DNA from: Gymnopilus junonius
Taxonomy: Eukaryota; Basidiomycota; Agaricomycetes; Agaricales; Galerinaceae
Direction of reading: 5' to 3'
NCBI GenBank assembly: GCA_015501075.1
Contig: JADNYJ010000156.1
Location: forward strand, 1-64,000
DNA: 64,000 bases
Both the position numbers and the translations under genes were made by a program. This document shows positions 53,041-64,000 of this stretch, in pieces. The notes beneath the pieces were generated by a model. The model was not told where the DNA came from, made no database searches, and was given only the letters and a program-made list of their open reading frames with translations. Every line of letters starts with the position of its first letter. Positions within the stretch are counted from its first letter, which is position 1.

Positions 53041-53606
53041 AATGCAGTAAGGTGCGTCGAGTTCGGAACGAGTCCTATATTTGACTCGGTAGCAAACTCT
53101 GTTTGCTAGAGGTCCAAAAGCGTAGTGTAGGGTAGATAGAATTGAAGTAAATCGAAATTATAAATGCTCAGATGATAGTAGAGCTTCTTAGCCTGTAAAT
53201 GGGTGCTAAATTCGATTCTTCGCTACTGTACAAAGGTTCGAAGTATTTATACTGTAGCTAGAATATAAAATGAGTCAGATTTGAAACAGGAGAGTAGGAG
53301 AAAAGCTACGAAAAAGGTAAATAAAATATGATATGGACCCATGCTTGCTGCGCAAGAGGACGCCGTATCAATTATTATGCTCCGAAACGAAATAGAGAGG
53401 TCATGGGAATCAAAATGTGTGCTACGCAGACAGGAACAAAATTATAAAACTACCGAAAATGGTCCAAGAATTCGGTCAGTACATATTTAGAAATTGGCGG
53501 AAGGTGGCGCATCGGCGAGTTGCAGAACAATTAAAATTTCCATATTACAGACCCAAACCGAGGGTCTCCCTCACACCGTAACAATATGAAGTGGTGAACT
53601 CCCAAT
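53041..53606. other. Intergenic, nothing recognised
   Basis: AT-rich sequence of about 560 bp between two 14-3-3 fragments. No frame found. Confidence 0.45.
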
Positions 53607-53863
53607 ATGCAAGACAGTCTGGCCATGAGCATAGCTTTATTTTATTACAACATTCTCAACAACCCTGAACGTGCACTCTACCTTCTCCACCACGTCTGGA
53701 CTGATGGTTCTGCTGAGGTCGATACCGTGACAGAGGAAAAGTGGAAGGATTCAATGACAATGCTGTACCGTGTCCGTTTCAATTTGACATTGTGTGCCTC
53801 AGATATGCAAGGCGATAACACAGAAGACGGTCAGTCCTACAAGTTTTTTAATTTAAACTCCTG
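53607..53863 (+). pseudogene. 14-3-3 protein fragment, relic 2
   Basis: The frame of 85 codons reads LAMSIALFYYNILNNPERAL, then VDTVTEEKWKDSMTMLYRVR and FNLTLCASDMQGDNTEDG. This is the C-terminal part of 14-3-3 (expected ALNFSVFYYEILN, DTL.E.SYKDST and DNLTLWTSD). Helices 1-6 and the phosphopeptide-binding residues on them are missing. Trp to Cys in LTLW.SD and other changes suggest decay. The putative start ATG is internal to the domain. Confidence 0.75.
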
Positions 53864-53928
53864 ATATCTCTTCAGTTGTTGATGATACTGACTTTGATGA
53901 ATGATGTTCGTCGAGTGAATAAAGTACA

Positions 53929-55384
53929 CTAAATTAAATATCTATTCTGCCGCCTCCGACTCCGCTTTCTTTTTTGTTCTCTTTCTGCGTGATGTTTTAT
54001 AGACAAGGTTATCAGATCCGTGTTGGTTTCCGGAAATAGAATATTGAGCTTCAGACCTGCTTTCAAAAGGTCGCGCATACGACGAAGAGATGATGGTTTA
54101 ATATAAGCGATAGTCGAAAAATATGTCAGACACCCTTCCAAGATGCGAATTTGAAGGGTGTGAAGCGGCCGTCGTCGGGAATTTTGAAGGTCGTGGATTT
54201 CACCGAACATTCTGGGGATGTAGCACCATGAGATGTTGTCGATAAAATGAGGGTGTGTATACTTGAGGACCTGTAACTCAGGAAGCAAAATATCTTCGGA
54301 ATGGTCACTTTTTATGATAGTCGATGCGGAAAGAGCACCAAAGAGGTCGTCGGGCTCCCATTCATTGTTTGATTGAGGGAAGAATTCGAGATATTGAAGT
54401 GAAGGGATCTCCCTTAAGAAGGCAATGAAGTCCACTCCTTCAAGGTCAACCTCAGTGATCACCAGTTCCCTCAAAAGACAAGAGGAACGCCGGAGGAGAG
54501 AGGAAATTGCTTGAAGAGGGAAGATTGCAGAAGAATTTTTCCAAGCAAAATGTCGCAATGCAGGAAAGCTGACCTCATCTAGTAGCATATCTTCGTCGTG
54601 AGCACAGTCAAAAAAATAAGCTCTTCGAGAGAAGAGTGCACCTGGACAGATGCATCGGATGGTATACCGTCTCGTCCATCGACCATGCCCGAGAGGCAAC
54701 AATATTTCAACTGGCTGGCCAGTTCAAGAATTTGTCGAATTTGATAGTTGATAATTCTAGATTAATAACACAACCCCACTGAATGTCAACAGACATGAGA
54801 GATCCGAGACGAAAGTCGATCCGGACTTCCTCTGGGCTTGGTGTTGCATTGTGAATGCGAAAATATTTGCCCTCATTGGAGGGAGATGTATCACCTAATC
54901 GGAGGACCTGGAGAGTCGAAGACGGTTGGGAGTTGCCGCTGAATAGACACCAATGGCGACCAGGGACTCGAAGGTCAAGTACGTGCCAGCGTGTTGAATG
55001 TTCGTTTATGAGTTGGATCAACCTGTGATACCAGGGGTAGTTGAGAGTGTCGCGGTCATAAGCGGTGATGCGAATGGACAAAGGCATTCGACCGGATCGA
55101 TGCAACATTTCCTCCACGTTTCGACATTCCTCCTGAAGATCAACTGCGTTGGCGTCGACAGAGGTGTTGGTCCACAGGTGGGGCGTCGACCACGCAATTT
55201 GTTTCCAGGCCTTGCATACACGACCTAGGACGAAGGGAGTGGGTAGTTTTGGTCGCTTAGAATGACAAGGTGCATCATAGAAAAATCCAGTGTCAGGCAT
55301 GCAGAGCTGGAAGATGTAGGAGACAACTTCCAGTGGAAGTTTATGATGGATCAGGTTGCAATCTCCCAACATGTTCGCCTTCAT
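53929..55384 (-). CDS. F-box protein with Leu-rich C-terminal region, copy C
   Basis: The frame from the ATG at 55384 reads MKANMLGDCNLIHHKLPLEV with the F-box LPLEVVSYIFQLCMPD, then VLGRVCKAWKQIAWSTPHLW in an uninterrupted frame. Two one-base losses follow, near 54,727 (AA run) and at 54,610 (T7 where T8 is expected). The corrected frame reads PSDASVQVHSSLEELIF, VSFPALRHFAWK, LREIPSLQYLEFFP and LPELQVLKYTHPHFIDNIS, ending in a basic tail (KRKRSRRRQNR) at 53,929. About 485 residues. It lacks the N-terminal CX2C motifs of copies A and B. It is likely an SCF substrate receptor of unknown target. Confidence 0.72.
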
Positions 55385-56139
55385 AGACAGTTGGGCTAGG
55401 TATGCATATCTAGGAGGTCATGAGTGTGAAATTTCTTCAGTGCTCTAGGGTTCTTGCACTATGTACATTAAGGCTTTCAATACCAGTAGGGATGTGGGGC
55501 ACTACAGAGGTTTAAATTTGTGAAGCAAGGATTCCTAAGCACCGCCTTTATGCTTACTCCACTCTATCCCCAATTAGGGATGCCAAACTCTCATCTGCAA
55601 CTCGCAACTCGACCACTGTCCCAATTATACTCCGGAATAATGCAGACGACATTACTCAAGTTAGGAATAGGCTTGAGCGCTTCAGGATGTGAAATGCAGA
55701 CCTCAGTCAGCAGTTATCTGAGGTTCTGAGGCGATCTCAGAAATTGGCATCATCTCTTGGCCTTCATGACATTCACGAGGCTCAGGCAGTCATTGATGCC
55801 TGATTCGATCTGTCATATAGACAATGAATTCAGGAACTGGAAACACTCAGGGCACGCATCCAGGGTGTAACTGCGCTACACTCCACAAATATATCATTCC
55901 AATTCAAGCATTCCCGTAATTTGTCTGACTTGAAAGTCACTTAGCACGTTGCTTCAATAAAGAATAACAAAAGCAAGCTAATTCCGAGAAGCGCTACTGT
56001 CAAGGACAGGCCAGTTTTAAAAGTCTTGAAATCTCTGAAGGAAGTCATCTTGGCGAGGTCCTTGAAGAACTCGAGAGATGGAGAGAGTGTCATTACACTT
56101 CTCCCGATATACCTACACTGGCATGAATATCAAGAAAGT
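55385..56139. other. Coding-like fragments without a gene call
   Basis: Around 55,690-55,800 and 55,830-56,100 the plus strand has short coding-like pieces such as RRSQKLASSLGLHDIHEAQA that are broken by stops. The family is unrecognised. No complete gene can be supported. Confidence 0.4.
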
Positions 56140-56493
56140 TCAGAGAGCATTCTCAATTTTTTGGTAGCCGCCAGATGCAGCGGCTGCGATTGGATAAGTT
56201 AAACTGCGAGAAGAACTGAGAAATGAAAATGTCTTCACCTCAGCACAAGACTGAGAAAGGTTTTTGAAAGGCTCAAGGACGCTGTCGAGACGGCAAGTGC
56301 GAATGTGCCTAGGAGAAGAACAGGCTTTCTCCAAATATAATCGGATAAACGACTCCAATACATTACACTGACGAGGGATATCGACTGGCGAATGGGCTCC
56401 TAAAATCAAACTGTTAGGCAATATGCACTCAGAAAGTCGCTTTGGAACGAGAACGAACCATGAACCCAGAGTAATACCCAACTTTCGCGTCAT
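56140..56493 (-). CDS. Uncharacterised partial ORF (117 aa)
   Basis: The minus frame reads MTRKLGITLGSWFVLVPKRL, then SVLEPFKNLSQSCAEVKTFS. Upstream, after a possible intron (56,520-56,575), further broken coding-like sequence lies on minus to about 56,790. Leu-rich character and position in an F-box-rich area suggest a relic of another F-box-type family, but no F-box is visible. Weak call. Confidence 0.3.
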   Translation of the reverse strand: MTRKLGITLGSWFVLVPKRLSECILPNSLILGAHSPVDIPRQCNVLESFIRLYLEKACSSPRHIRTCRLDSVLEPFKNLSQSCAEVKTFSFLSSSRSLTYPIAAAASGGYQKIENAL

Positions 56494-57029
56494 CTCCTCC
56501 GGTGACCGAAGCCAAGAGCTATTGTAGAGATTGAATTAGAATTTAAACCAGACACATAAACAATGTGGCTCACCTCGTTGAGGAAAGGAAATATCACAAA
56601 CGTCGACGAAATCACGCAGGCTGCTTATACGTGTCCAAATTCACGTCGCAGGCGATTTGTACGGTGGTCCTATATCGAATAGCGCAGTCGGTGGCCAAGG
56701 GAATTCAGTCATCGTTGAAAATTATGCTGCATCAGAGAAGGTCAGATCGTAGTATCCCGAAAAGAGTTGAGTCCTTAGTATTATGATCGATGAGCGCTTC
56801 GAAAAATTACAGACTAGTTGATCAAGCAAAAACTTCCCCGTGGCACTGAGACCGTGGATGAGCTAGACACGTTCAAGAAGTTGCCAAAATTTCGGAGGTG
56901 GCTTGACAACGATGACGCGACTCTTTCTTTGAAAGAAGAAGGGCCTGGCGCCCTCTCGCTATCAGAAATGCGTGAGCTATTATCATCATCATTCGGCCTT
57001 CCGCCTTGCTCGACTCTATTTCTTAGCTC

Positions 57030-57520
57030 AAGTCGAAAAGGCCATAGCAATTCTTGAAGATGACCTTATCCCATCTGCGACCTTTACAGAGTCCATTGTT
57101 CAACCTCAAGATGTGAATTTAATTTCAATCGATTGACCTCGGACTGATTTAATTGTTAGGTTGGGAGATTGTTACCGATACAAAGCTTTGACTTCAACGA
57201 GCACCGATCAGCTGAACGGGAAGGTATTGTTATGAAGTCATGGCGCTTACGAAGAAGCCTTTCGCATTGGTGTTCCTGCACTGCCCCCTATGGATGTTAT
57301 CCGTCTTGGTCTGGCCATGGGTATCGCTTTGTTCTGCATGATGCTCTAAAGAAGCTAGAACGCGCAATCGACTTTGTAAATCAGGCCTGATTAGATGGCA
57401 TTGCTGAGCTCGATACCTTAACAGAGGAAAAATACAAGGACACAACACTTATGATGCAACGAATTCGTGACAGGTTGACATTGTGGACCTCATTTTTGCA
57501 AGATGGTCAGTCTGACCATT
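57030..57520 (+). pseudogene. 14-3-3 protein relic 3 (with stops)
   Basis: The plus strand reads ILEDDLIPSATFTES (compare LD.HLIPSA..GES of 14-3-3) near 57,050. It continues with GDCYRYKALTSTSTDQLNGK, GAYEEAFRIGVPALPPMDVI and RLGLAMGIALFCMML before stops. The final helices are recognisable in other frames ([28 protein letters not shown]) up to about 57,510. Two or more stops and shifts make it a pseudogene, but it covers more of the protein than the other two relics. The relation to the open frame just upstream at 56,818-57,057 is unclear. Confidence 0.7.
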
Positions 57521-57908
57521 TTGATTTGGGCGTACATTGTAATGAATTCCTTAGTCTTCTTTAGGTTATTAATGATAATGACGACCCAGACTCCTACCCA
57601 GTCACAGGACGCTACGATTACCTATAATATAATGAGCTCATGCCATTACAATGTATACGTGATATACGCACACTCAATGAAGTGGTGAGGACAGTGCGGG
57701 GCTAATAAAATGCACCCATAGCAGACGCAACGTTGTACAACTTATAGGAAAGTAAGAAGCAAGTCAAGGGCAAGTTCAAGTTCGAAAAAGAATTGAAGAC
57801 TGGCGTTCGGGTCTGGCCAGGTCATGTGGAGATTAGGGCCGGTTTGAAATATACCGACGTGTCATCGCCAACGACGCGCGCGGACTCTGCTCCTCCCGTT
57901 ATACCTAC
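57521..57908 (+). other. Intergenic and 5' leader of SEC31
   Basis: No gene recognised. The last 120 bp before the SEC31 ATG are GC-rich and lack a TATA box, as in many housekeeping genes. Confidence 0.45.
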
Positions 57909-60900
57909 ATGAAACTCAAGGAAATCCACAGAACATCCACATTCGCCTGGTCGCCGGCCTCGCCTCTCCCGTTGTTGGCCACAGGAACCGTCGCCGGTGC
58001 TCTCGACGAGTCATTCAGCAACGAGAGCCAGCTCGAGATATGGGCTCCCGATTTCCTTGACAAGGATGAATTTGATCTAGGGTTTGAGGGTCAATATGGA
58101 CCAAAGGGGAGTGTGAAGGATACTGCCAGGTGAGATTGGGCATTTAGTCCAAATATTGGCGGAATTTTGGCTGACTGGCTCGGCCGAATGTGCGGTATAG
58201 GTTCAATCGACTGGCGTGGGGCTATGTGGATCCGAGTCGTCCTCAAGGAGTGATCGCTGCTGGTCTTGAAAACGGCGAGCTGGCGTTGTGGGATCCAGCT
58301 AAAATTCTTTCTGGTGCTGGGTGCGTCTTCTTGACGTTATAGATTCCACGTGGATCGTGCTACTGACATTGCTTCTATTCTTCCAGCGCCGAATCTTTAA
58401 TACTACGGAATACGACACATACAGGCCCAGTCCGTGGTTTGGATTTCAACCCTCTGCAAAATAACCTTTTCGCCTCTGGCGGAGTAGCTGGCGAGGTACA
58501 CAGCTGCTATCGCGTTGTCATGCCCCTCTTACACCGCCTTTTTAGGTCTACATCTGGGACTTGAAAGACCCCAGTAAACCGTACACCCCAACCCCAGGAC
58601 AGAGAAGCACCAAGCTTGACGAAATCACATCCGTCGCATGGAATCAGCAAGTGCAGTATGTGTTGGCAGGTGCCAGCAGCACAGGGTATACTGTCGTTTG
58701 GGATTTGAGAGGGAAAAGGGAGGTTGTTGCGTTAGCTTATGGCGGTGGAGCTGGTACTCATATGGGCAATGCCTGGCGCTGGATGGCCGTCGGTGGTCGG
58801 AGGGGATGAGCGATATCGCATGGCATCCGGATAATGTACGTTCGTTTCATGTTCTTATTTATATCGTGCTAACTCGATGAATTCAGCCCACCAGACTCGT
58901 CACTGCCTCTGAGGATGATTCCTCCCCGGTTATTATGGTCTGGGATCTGCGTAATGCTCGCGCTCCGGAGAAGGTACGACATATTTTATGTTGAGAATCA
59001 GTCGTTGATGGTTACTTAATACTGTTCTTTTATCAGATTCTTACAGGACATGAGAAGGGTGTTCTTTCCTTGTCATGGTGCAAGCAGGATGCCGATCTTC
59101 TCCTTTCCTGCGGTAAAGACAACCGAGCTTTATGCTGGAATCCTCAAACATCAGAAATCATCGGCGAGGTAAGCTATCCTCAATGCGAGTCTAAACAATT
59201 ATTTACTCGTCACTCCGCCTTTTAAGCTCCCATCTGCGGACAACTGGGCCTTCCAGGTCGATTGGTGCCCCCGCAACCCCGACATGCTTGCCACTGCCTT
59301 CTTCGATGGCACAATCGGCATCCACTCCATCCAGACTACCAACGAATCAGCTGCTCCTCAACCCACCGCTCCCCGAGCAGATGGTGCGGATATCTTTGAC
59401 GCCCCTGGATTCTCCCGCTCCTCCCAGCAGGGTACCTTGTCCCTCAAGCAGCCACCCAAATGGCTTAGGCGTCCTGTCTCCAGCACTTTTGGCTTTGGAG
59501 GCAAGTTAGTGACCGTCTCCAACCTGCCTAATGCCCAAGGGAAGGTGCAGAGCAACGTTGTTCATCTCAGGAAGGTGGTTACGGAGAATGAGTTTGTTGA
59601 GCGGGCGAAGAAGCTAGAGAGTGCGATGGAGGGTGAAGGCGAGGATATTGCTGCCGGATTACAAGCGTTTGTAGAGGAGAAGAGCGAGCAAGGTGGTGAG
59701 GCTTGGAAGGCCTTACTGAGTCTCTTCAAGGCCAACTCGAGAGAGGAGCTTGTTACCCTTCTCGGGTACTCTAAAGCAGAGATCGCAGCTCGTGCCGCTG
59801 AGGCTGTGGAGCATCTCAAAGCCGCAGCTGCAGCTCATGAAGCCCAGTCTCCATCGCCGCTCTTGGACAAGCCTCATGAATCCGTAGTTTCGTTTGCAGA
59901 GCCTGAAAGTCAAGAAGTTCCTTCGGACAGAAGTGACGCCGGAGACGACTCCACAGGCCCAGTCGCTGCATCAGAAGAAGCCACTCCCTCTGAAGTGAGT
60001 GCTGGTATCACATCTTCATCTGACACCGCCAGTGTCGTTGCCCACCAAGATGAAGCGGAGTCAGCCACGACCGCTCCGAGTTTGTTTGGTGACGATATCC
60101 CCGCAACACCCCAACACGACTTTTTCAACACTGTCGGTGTCGCTCAGGATGACGGACACACGGAGGCTGTGCATGTTCCGCATATGAACTATGGACTGGA
60201 TTCGTCTGTAGCTGCTACACTTGGTTCTGGACGCTCTTCAGTTGCTTCGGCCTCGGGCATTTCAGAGGTGTCGAGTAGTAAAGGCGGCTTGGGGGGTACT
60301 GGAGGAAATAATGTGTTCAGGATATACCCTGCCGAGGAGTCGGATGTCGATAAATTGGTCACCAAGGCCCTGGTTTTGGGTGACTTCGAATCAGCCGTCT
60401 CTCTTTGCTTGGCTGCGGACAAATTCGCAGATGCCATCCTCCTCGCTGCCCGCAGTGGTCCTGAACTCCTACAACGCACTCAGAAGGCTTACTTTGAACG
60501 ACGAGCTGGTACAGGCCAGGCGTACCTCCGGCTGCTGCAGAGCATCGTCTCGGGCGATCTAGGAGACATCGTGCAGAATGCGGATCTGGAAGAGTGGAGA
60601 GAGATTTTCGTGGTGATTTGCACGTTTGCCGGCAAGGACGAGTTTGCGCCGCTTGCTGAACAACTTGGGAGGCGGTTGGAGTATCGCTATGCTGTTGTCT
60701 ATGGGGACGGGGAAGTTGAGAGTGGGGAAGGGGACCAGGAGAAGGAGGAGGCGTACGAGTACCGGAAGCATGCGACGCTCACGTATCTGGCTGCTGCCAG
60801 GCTGGAGAGGTTGATCAGCATCTGGGCGGACGAGATGGCGCAGGAAGAGAAGGCCCGGGTGGGCGGAGCGGAAGCTGGGTCGTATTATTCTGCCCATGCT

Positions 60901-62965
60901 CATGCTTTGCAAACATTCATTGAAAAAGTGACCGTCTTCCGGGCTGCTACTAATTACAAGGACGATGCGCTGGAACCTTCAAGTCTTGTTTCGACACGCG
61001 ACGAGCCTTCCCAGGCGTACAAACTCGCAGGGTTGTACGATCGGTACTTTGAATATGCGGACCTGCTGTGTGATCAGGGGTTGTTGAAGGAAGCTGTCAA
61101 GTTTTTGAAGCTGACGCCTGGGGCGTATAAGGGGTCTAAATTTGGTGCTGACCTCGAGGCGGAGAGGAAGAGGTTGGTGGAGGCGACGAATCCTGGACCT
61201 GTTGGCAGCTCATCGTCTGGTGCCACGGCGTCGACAAGCACTGCTACAGCAAGGGCTGCTGTTCCGACGACGTCGACTTCGAGTAGGAGTGTTTATGGTG
61301 GAGGATATGCAGCAGGTGGTTATGTGCTTGCTGCTCCAGTCCAACCTGCTGTGGTGGTACCTCAACATCCACAACAGCCAACTGGTCCGTATGCACCAGC
61401 TGGGCTGGGACATCAACAAGCAGCACCTCCTGCTCCTTATGGGCATACCGCCGCCCAGCCGGGTGCTCCATCTGCCTATGGAGGTCCTTATATTCCTTCA
61501 GGTGCTTCGCTTTCTCAACCTCCTCATTTGCGAGCGCAACCACCTCCCCCTCCTCCAGCACATGTGTCAGTCCCAGCGCCACCACCACCCCGCGGAGCCA
61601 CAGGAACACCATCTAATGCTCTTCCTCCCCCTCCCAAAAGGGAAAATGGAGGATGGAACGACGCGCCGAACGTTGCTCCCTCTAGTCGTGCTCCTGCTGC
61701 GCTGAATCTGCACAAGCCAGCTGCCATTACATCTCCTTTCCCGAATGCGACACCTTCGCCGGGGTATTCGCCCCAGGGTTCGCCGTACGTCGGTGGTGGC
61801 GGACAAGCCTCAGCTACGTTGCCTCCTCCACCTCGTCCAGGAAGTGTGAACCGTGGACCGAGTGTACCTCCTGGCCCTCCACCCCCTCATAGGACTATCG
61901 GCGGCCCGCCAAGGTCGCCTTCCGTTACACAGCCACCTCACCAACCGCCACCACCGTCGAGGATGATGTCTCCTCCTATGCAGCGTCAACCTACGCCTGG
62001 ACAAGGACTGTATGCGCCTCCACAGTCAGCGACGTTGAGGGGTCCTGCAATGGGCCAGACGCCTCCTCCAGGCCCAGGGCAATTTAACCGTGCGCCACCA
62101 CCTCCTGCTCTTCCTCCTCATGGAGGTCCCGGTGGTCCCGGCGGGCCACATGGTCAACTTCCTCCTCCTCCTCATGCTCCTCCTTCCGCTGGTCCTTACA
62201 CGCCTGCACCTAACGCGCAGCCAATGCAAGCTCCTCCACCGCCATCGGGTCCGTATGCACCTCAACAGCGTCCTGGGCCTTCTCAGCCTCCACAGCAGCA
62301 GCTGCACCATCAGCCTCCCCCGCCAACGCCTCAGCAGGCTTCTGGCCCACCGCCTCCTGGAGGCCCGGCAGGAGCTCCTCCTCGGACTATGTCGAGAAGT
62401 GCGGCTCCTGCTCGTTCGCAGCCTCCTCCTCCGAAATACCGTAAGTCTTTCTGTTCCTTCAGTTATCTGTCTTTCGCGGTTGGTTCTGATAACGGACTTT
62501 TATAGCCGTTGGTGACCGAAGCCATATCCCGGACTATGCCCAACCTGCGTTTGTTAGCATCACCGCACATTTGAATAGGGTGAAGCAGACTACGCCTGTT
62601 AGTGTTTTTGTCTTCTTCGGCTCCTTTTGGATGTTGACGTCCTTTTGACTTGTTTAGGCCAACCAAAAGCGACTCGTCGATGACCTTGAGCGCAGAATCA
62701 ATCCTCTTTTCGATGCTTTGAACTGCGAGACGCTCTCTAGGCCTGTTGTTGATCAGCTCGTCGTGCTGACGAGAGGTAAGTTCTCTGTTCTGTAATGGCC
62801 TGCTGAGCTGAATAGGTGATTAACTTGCTTCTTCAACTAGCCATGGACGCGCATGATCGCCCAGCTGCGCAGGCCATCCACGTCGAGCTGTTGACCCGTG
62901 GATCGCAGACGGACGATATTGGATTATGGATGTCGGGTGTCAAGCAGTTGATTCTAACGCTGTGA
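57909..62965 (+). CDS. SEC31: SEC31, COPII coat outer-layer protein
   Basis: Ten exons are proposed: 57909-58129, 58201-58320, 58387-58495, 58546-58835, 58887-58973, 59037-59168, 59227-62440, 62506-62597, 62658-62775 and 62841-62965, giving about 1,500 residues. The N-terminus ([20 protein letters not shown]) starts a seven-bladed WD40-type propeller, with [30 protein letters not shown] and [13 protein letters not shown]. An alpha-solenoid (ACE1) follows around [20 protein letters not shown]. Then comes a long Pro-rich region that in the family binds Sec23-Sar1 and stimulates GTP hydrolysis, and a C-terminal helical domain ([20 protein letters not shown]). Sec31 with Sec13 builds the outer cage of ER-to-Golgi vesicles. 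Exon 4 has one missing base at 58,801-58,806 (RRG then [10 protein letters not shown]), almost surely a homopolymer artefact since the gene is essential in yeast. Confidence 0.93.
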
Positions 62966-63429
62966 GACTGACCTTCATCAACTGAACAAAATGATTGGTT
63001 GTGGTGGGATGGGATACGACATGACAAAGCCGGCTGGAGGGTGGAATGGTTGAATGTGTTCTAGAAATTTCTTTTTTTTCGATATGGTCACTACATAGCT
63101 AAGTAGTACTCCAACTAAGACCCCTGTTTTATTCTTTTGCATCTATGACAGGGAAGGTTTGAACATTCGAGAGCTTGTGTGGTTTGAATCCTAATTGACC
63201 TGCGTTTCGAGAGACATGGTGGTCATATCGCTTCTTATTTAAATGAGTCACTTCACCTGTCACCTACGAACCATAATCATGCTTTCTGCAGTTATCAAGG
63301 GGGTTCATTTTCATCTTCTGATCTCTTTCCCGAATCACCAGTCCATGTTCATGGTAACTTTTTTTTTCAATACAAGAGCTAGAAAGCTAGTAATATGCCC
63401 TTCTACTTTATCCTTCTTCACTTCTTATG
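62966..63429. other. Convergent 3' intergenic region
   Basis: About 460 bp between SEC31 and the kinase, whose 3' ends face each other. Only short low-complexity T-rich stretches (63,068-63,078 and 63,359-63,368) were seen. Confidence 0.45.
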
Positions 63430-64000
63430 TCACTTCTTCTTGGCTTTCGGAACAGGGTAGGATTTTTGGATGTCAGTAATGCGAACGAGATCGAAGTCTT
63501 CAGCACTCATGCTGTTGAGAATTTCGAGTATTTTGTCGTGGATGAGAAATGCTTTTTTGTTGATTTGATTCCCCATTTCCGCTTCGACGTAAGCTACGTG
63601 AAGGAGGCAAATGGCTTTACCAACTGTTTCACCGTATTCCTTGCCGAATGCCTTACTCGTATAGGGGATAATGTTGTTGTCACTTTCCATGATTTTTATG
63701 AAACTGAGGCGATTGGCCATGGTAGCCGAGAAAAGTTCGGTCGCACTTCGCAGTTGCTCGTCTACTTCAGCCATTGACTGTGGGTAAGCTGACTTGCCTT
63801 CCTTGGGTGGACCATGCCACATGATGAACCACGCCGCCATCCAAAGTATTGATTCTATGTCATGAAGGGGATTATAGGCGAAAGGCATTTTGGGGGAATC
63901 AATTGCAGTCTCCTTTCCCTTTAGCAACAAGGCGGTGGCCTTCGTAAGGACGTCGACTTCAACACCGTCCTCCTCTTGTAGGTCTTTAAGACGTAGGGGA
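63430..64000 (-). CDS. FunK1-like fungal protein kinase, C-terminal part (runs off the window)
   Basis: The minus frame enters from the right edge (LKDLQEEDGVEVDVLTKAT) and contains FAYNPLHDIESILWMAAWFI, which fits the NPLHDIES.WW segment in the C-lobe of FunK1-type kinases. Further on, KAICLLHVAYVEAEMG and LNSMSAEDFDLVRI lead to a basic end (PVPKAKKK) at 63,430. The catalytic loop and ATP site would lie outside the window. FunK1 kinases are expanded in mushrooms and their targets are unknown. No break is seen in this part. Confidence 0.65.
   Translation of the reverse strand, partial: PLRLKDLQEEDGVEVDVLTKATALLLKGKETAIDSPKMPFAYNPLHDIESILWMAAWFIMWHGPPKEGKSAYPQSMAEVDEQLRSATELFSATMANRLSFIKIMESDNNIIPYTSKAFGKEYGETVGKAICLLHVAYVEAEMGNQINKKAFLIHDKILEILNSMSAEDFDLVRITDIQKSYPVPKAKKK

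Noticed and set aside
56565..57057. Plus-strand frames before the third 14-3-3 relic as its N-terminus
   Set aside because: The residues (DELDTFKKLPKFRRWLDNDD and around) do not match helices 1-4 of 14-3-3, so no link could be supported.
61142..61705. 187-codon frame and several antisense frames inside the SEC31 Pro-rich part
   Set aside because: Shadows of a repetitive Pro/Gly coding region in other frames.
1..64000. CRISPR arrays, bacterial operons, rRNA or tRNA genes
   Set aside because: None seen; the gene structure is that of a basidiomycete nuclear genome.

Overview
The window looks like an accessory, fast-evolving region of a filamentous basidiomycete (Agaricomycetes) genome. Pointers to this are short introns of about 50-80 bp with GT..AG borders, many BTB/POZ and F-box paralogues of the agaricomycete type, the C-terminal part of a FunK1-like kinase, a Ty3/Gypsy element and a COPII SEC31 gene. 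No bacterial-type operons, rRNA, tRNA or CRISPR array were seen.

Layout. (1) 1-7.84 kb: a decayed minus-strand Ty3/Gypsy retrotransposon that runs off the left edge. (2) 7.85-14.5 kb: three minus-strand BTB genes interleaved with members of a small uncharacterised family, here called 'GGY' after its N-terminal motif. (3) 15.06-19.4 kb: a decayed EXO70 copy and a Ser/Pro-rich gene (SPR), both on minus. (4) 19.4-32.1 kb: a central spacer with two F-box/LRR-type genes, a Ser-rich gene, an AIM9-like phosphotransferase pseudogene and a three-finger C2H2 gene. (5) 32.1-37.8 kb: the mirror image of part of the left arm, with SPR, decayed EXO70 and BTB on plus. (6) 38.1-42.9 kb: a third SPR remnant and the best EXO70 copy. 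(7) 43-51.3 kb: more GGY copies, a convergent pair of possible PD-(D/E)XK nuclease-fold proteins, a 0.9 kb element with terminal inverted repeats, and an intact BTB gene. (8) 51.7-57.5 kb: F-box genes mixed with three 14-3-3 relics. (9) 57.9-64 kb: SEC31 and the C-terminal part of a FunK1-like kinase.

Two kinds of damage must be kept apart. Many reading-frame breaks, including those in the conserved genes SEC31 and EXO70, look like loss of one base, mostly inside a homopolymer run. This suggests base-calling errors in the assembly, so 'frameshifted' does not automatically mean dead. The retrotransposon and the AIM9-like gene instead carry several nonsense codons that are each explained by a C-to-T change (CGA to TGA, CAG to TAG, TGG to TAG), which suggests real decay by RIP-like mutation or methyl-C deamination.

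The main biological story is segmental duplication. An SPR-EXO70-BTB module occurs about three times, two of them in inverted orientation around a 12.7 kb spacer, with the GGY family beside the BTB copies. The functions of SPR and GGY are unknown. Exon coordinates were worked out by eye from splice signals and from paralogue alignment.
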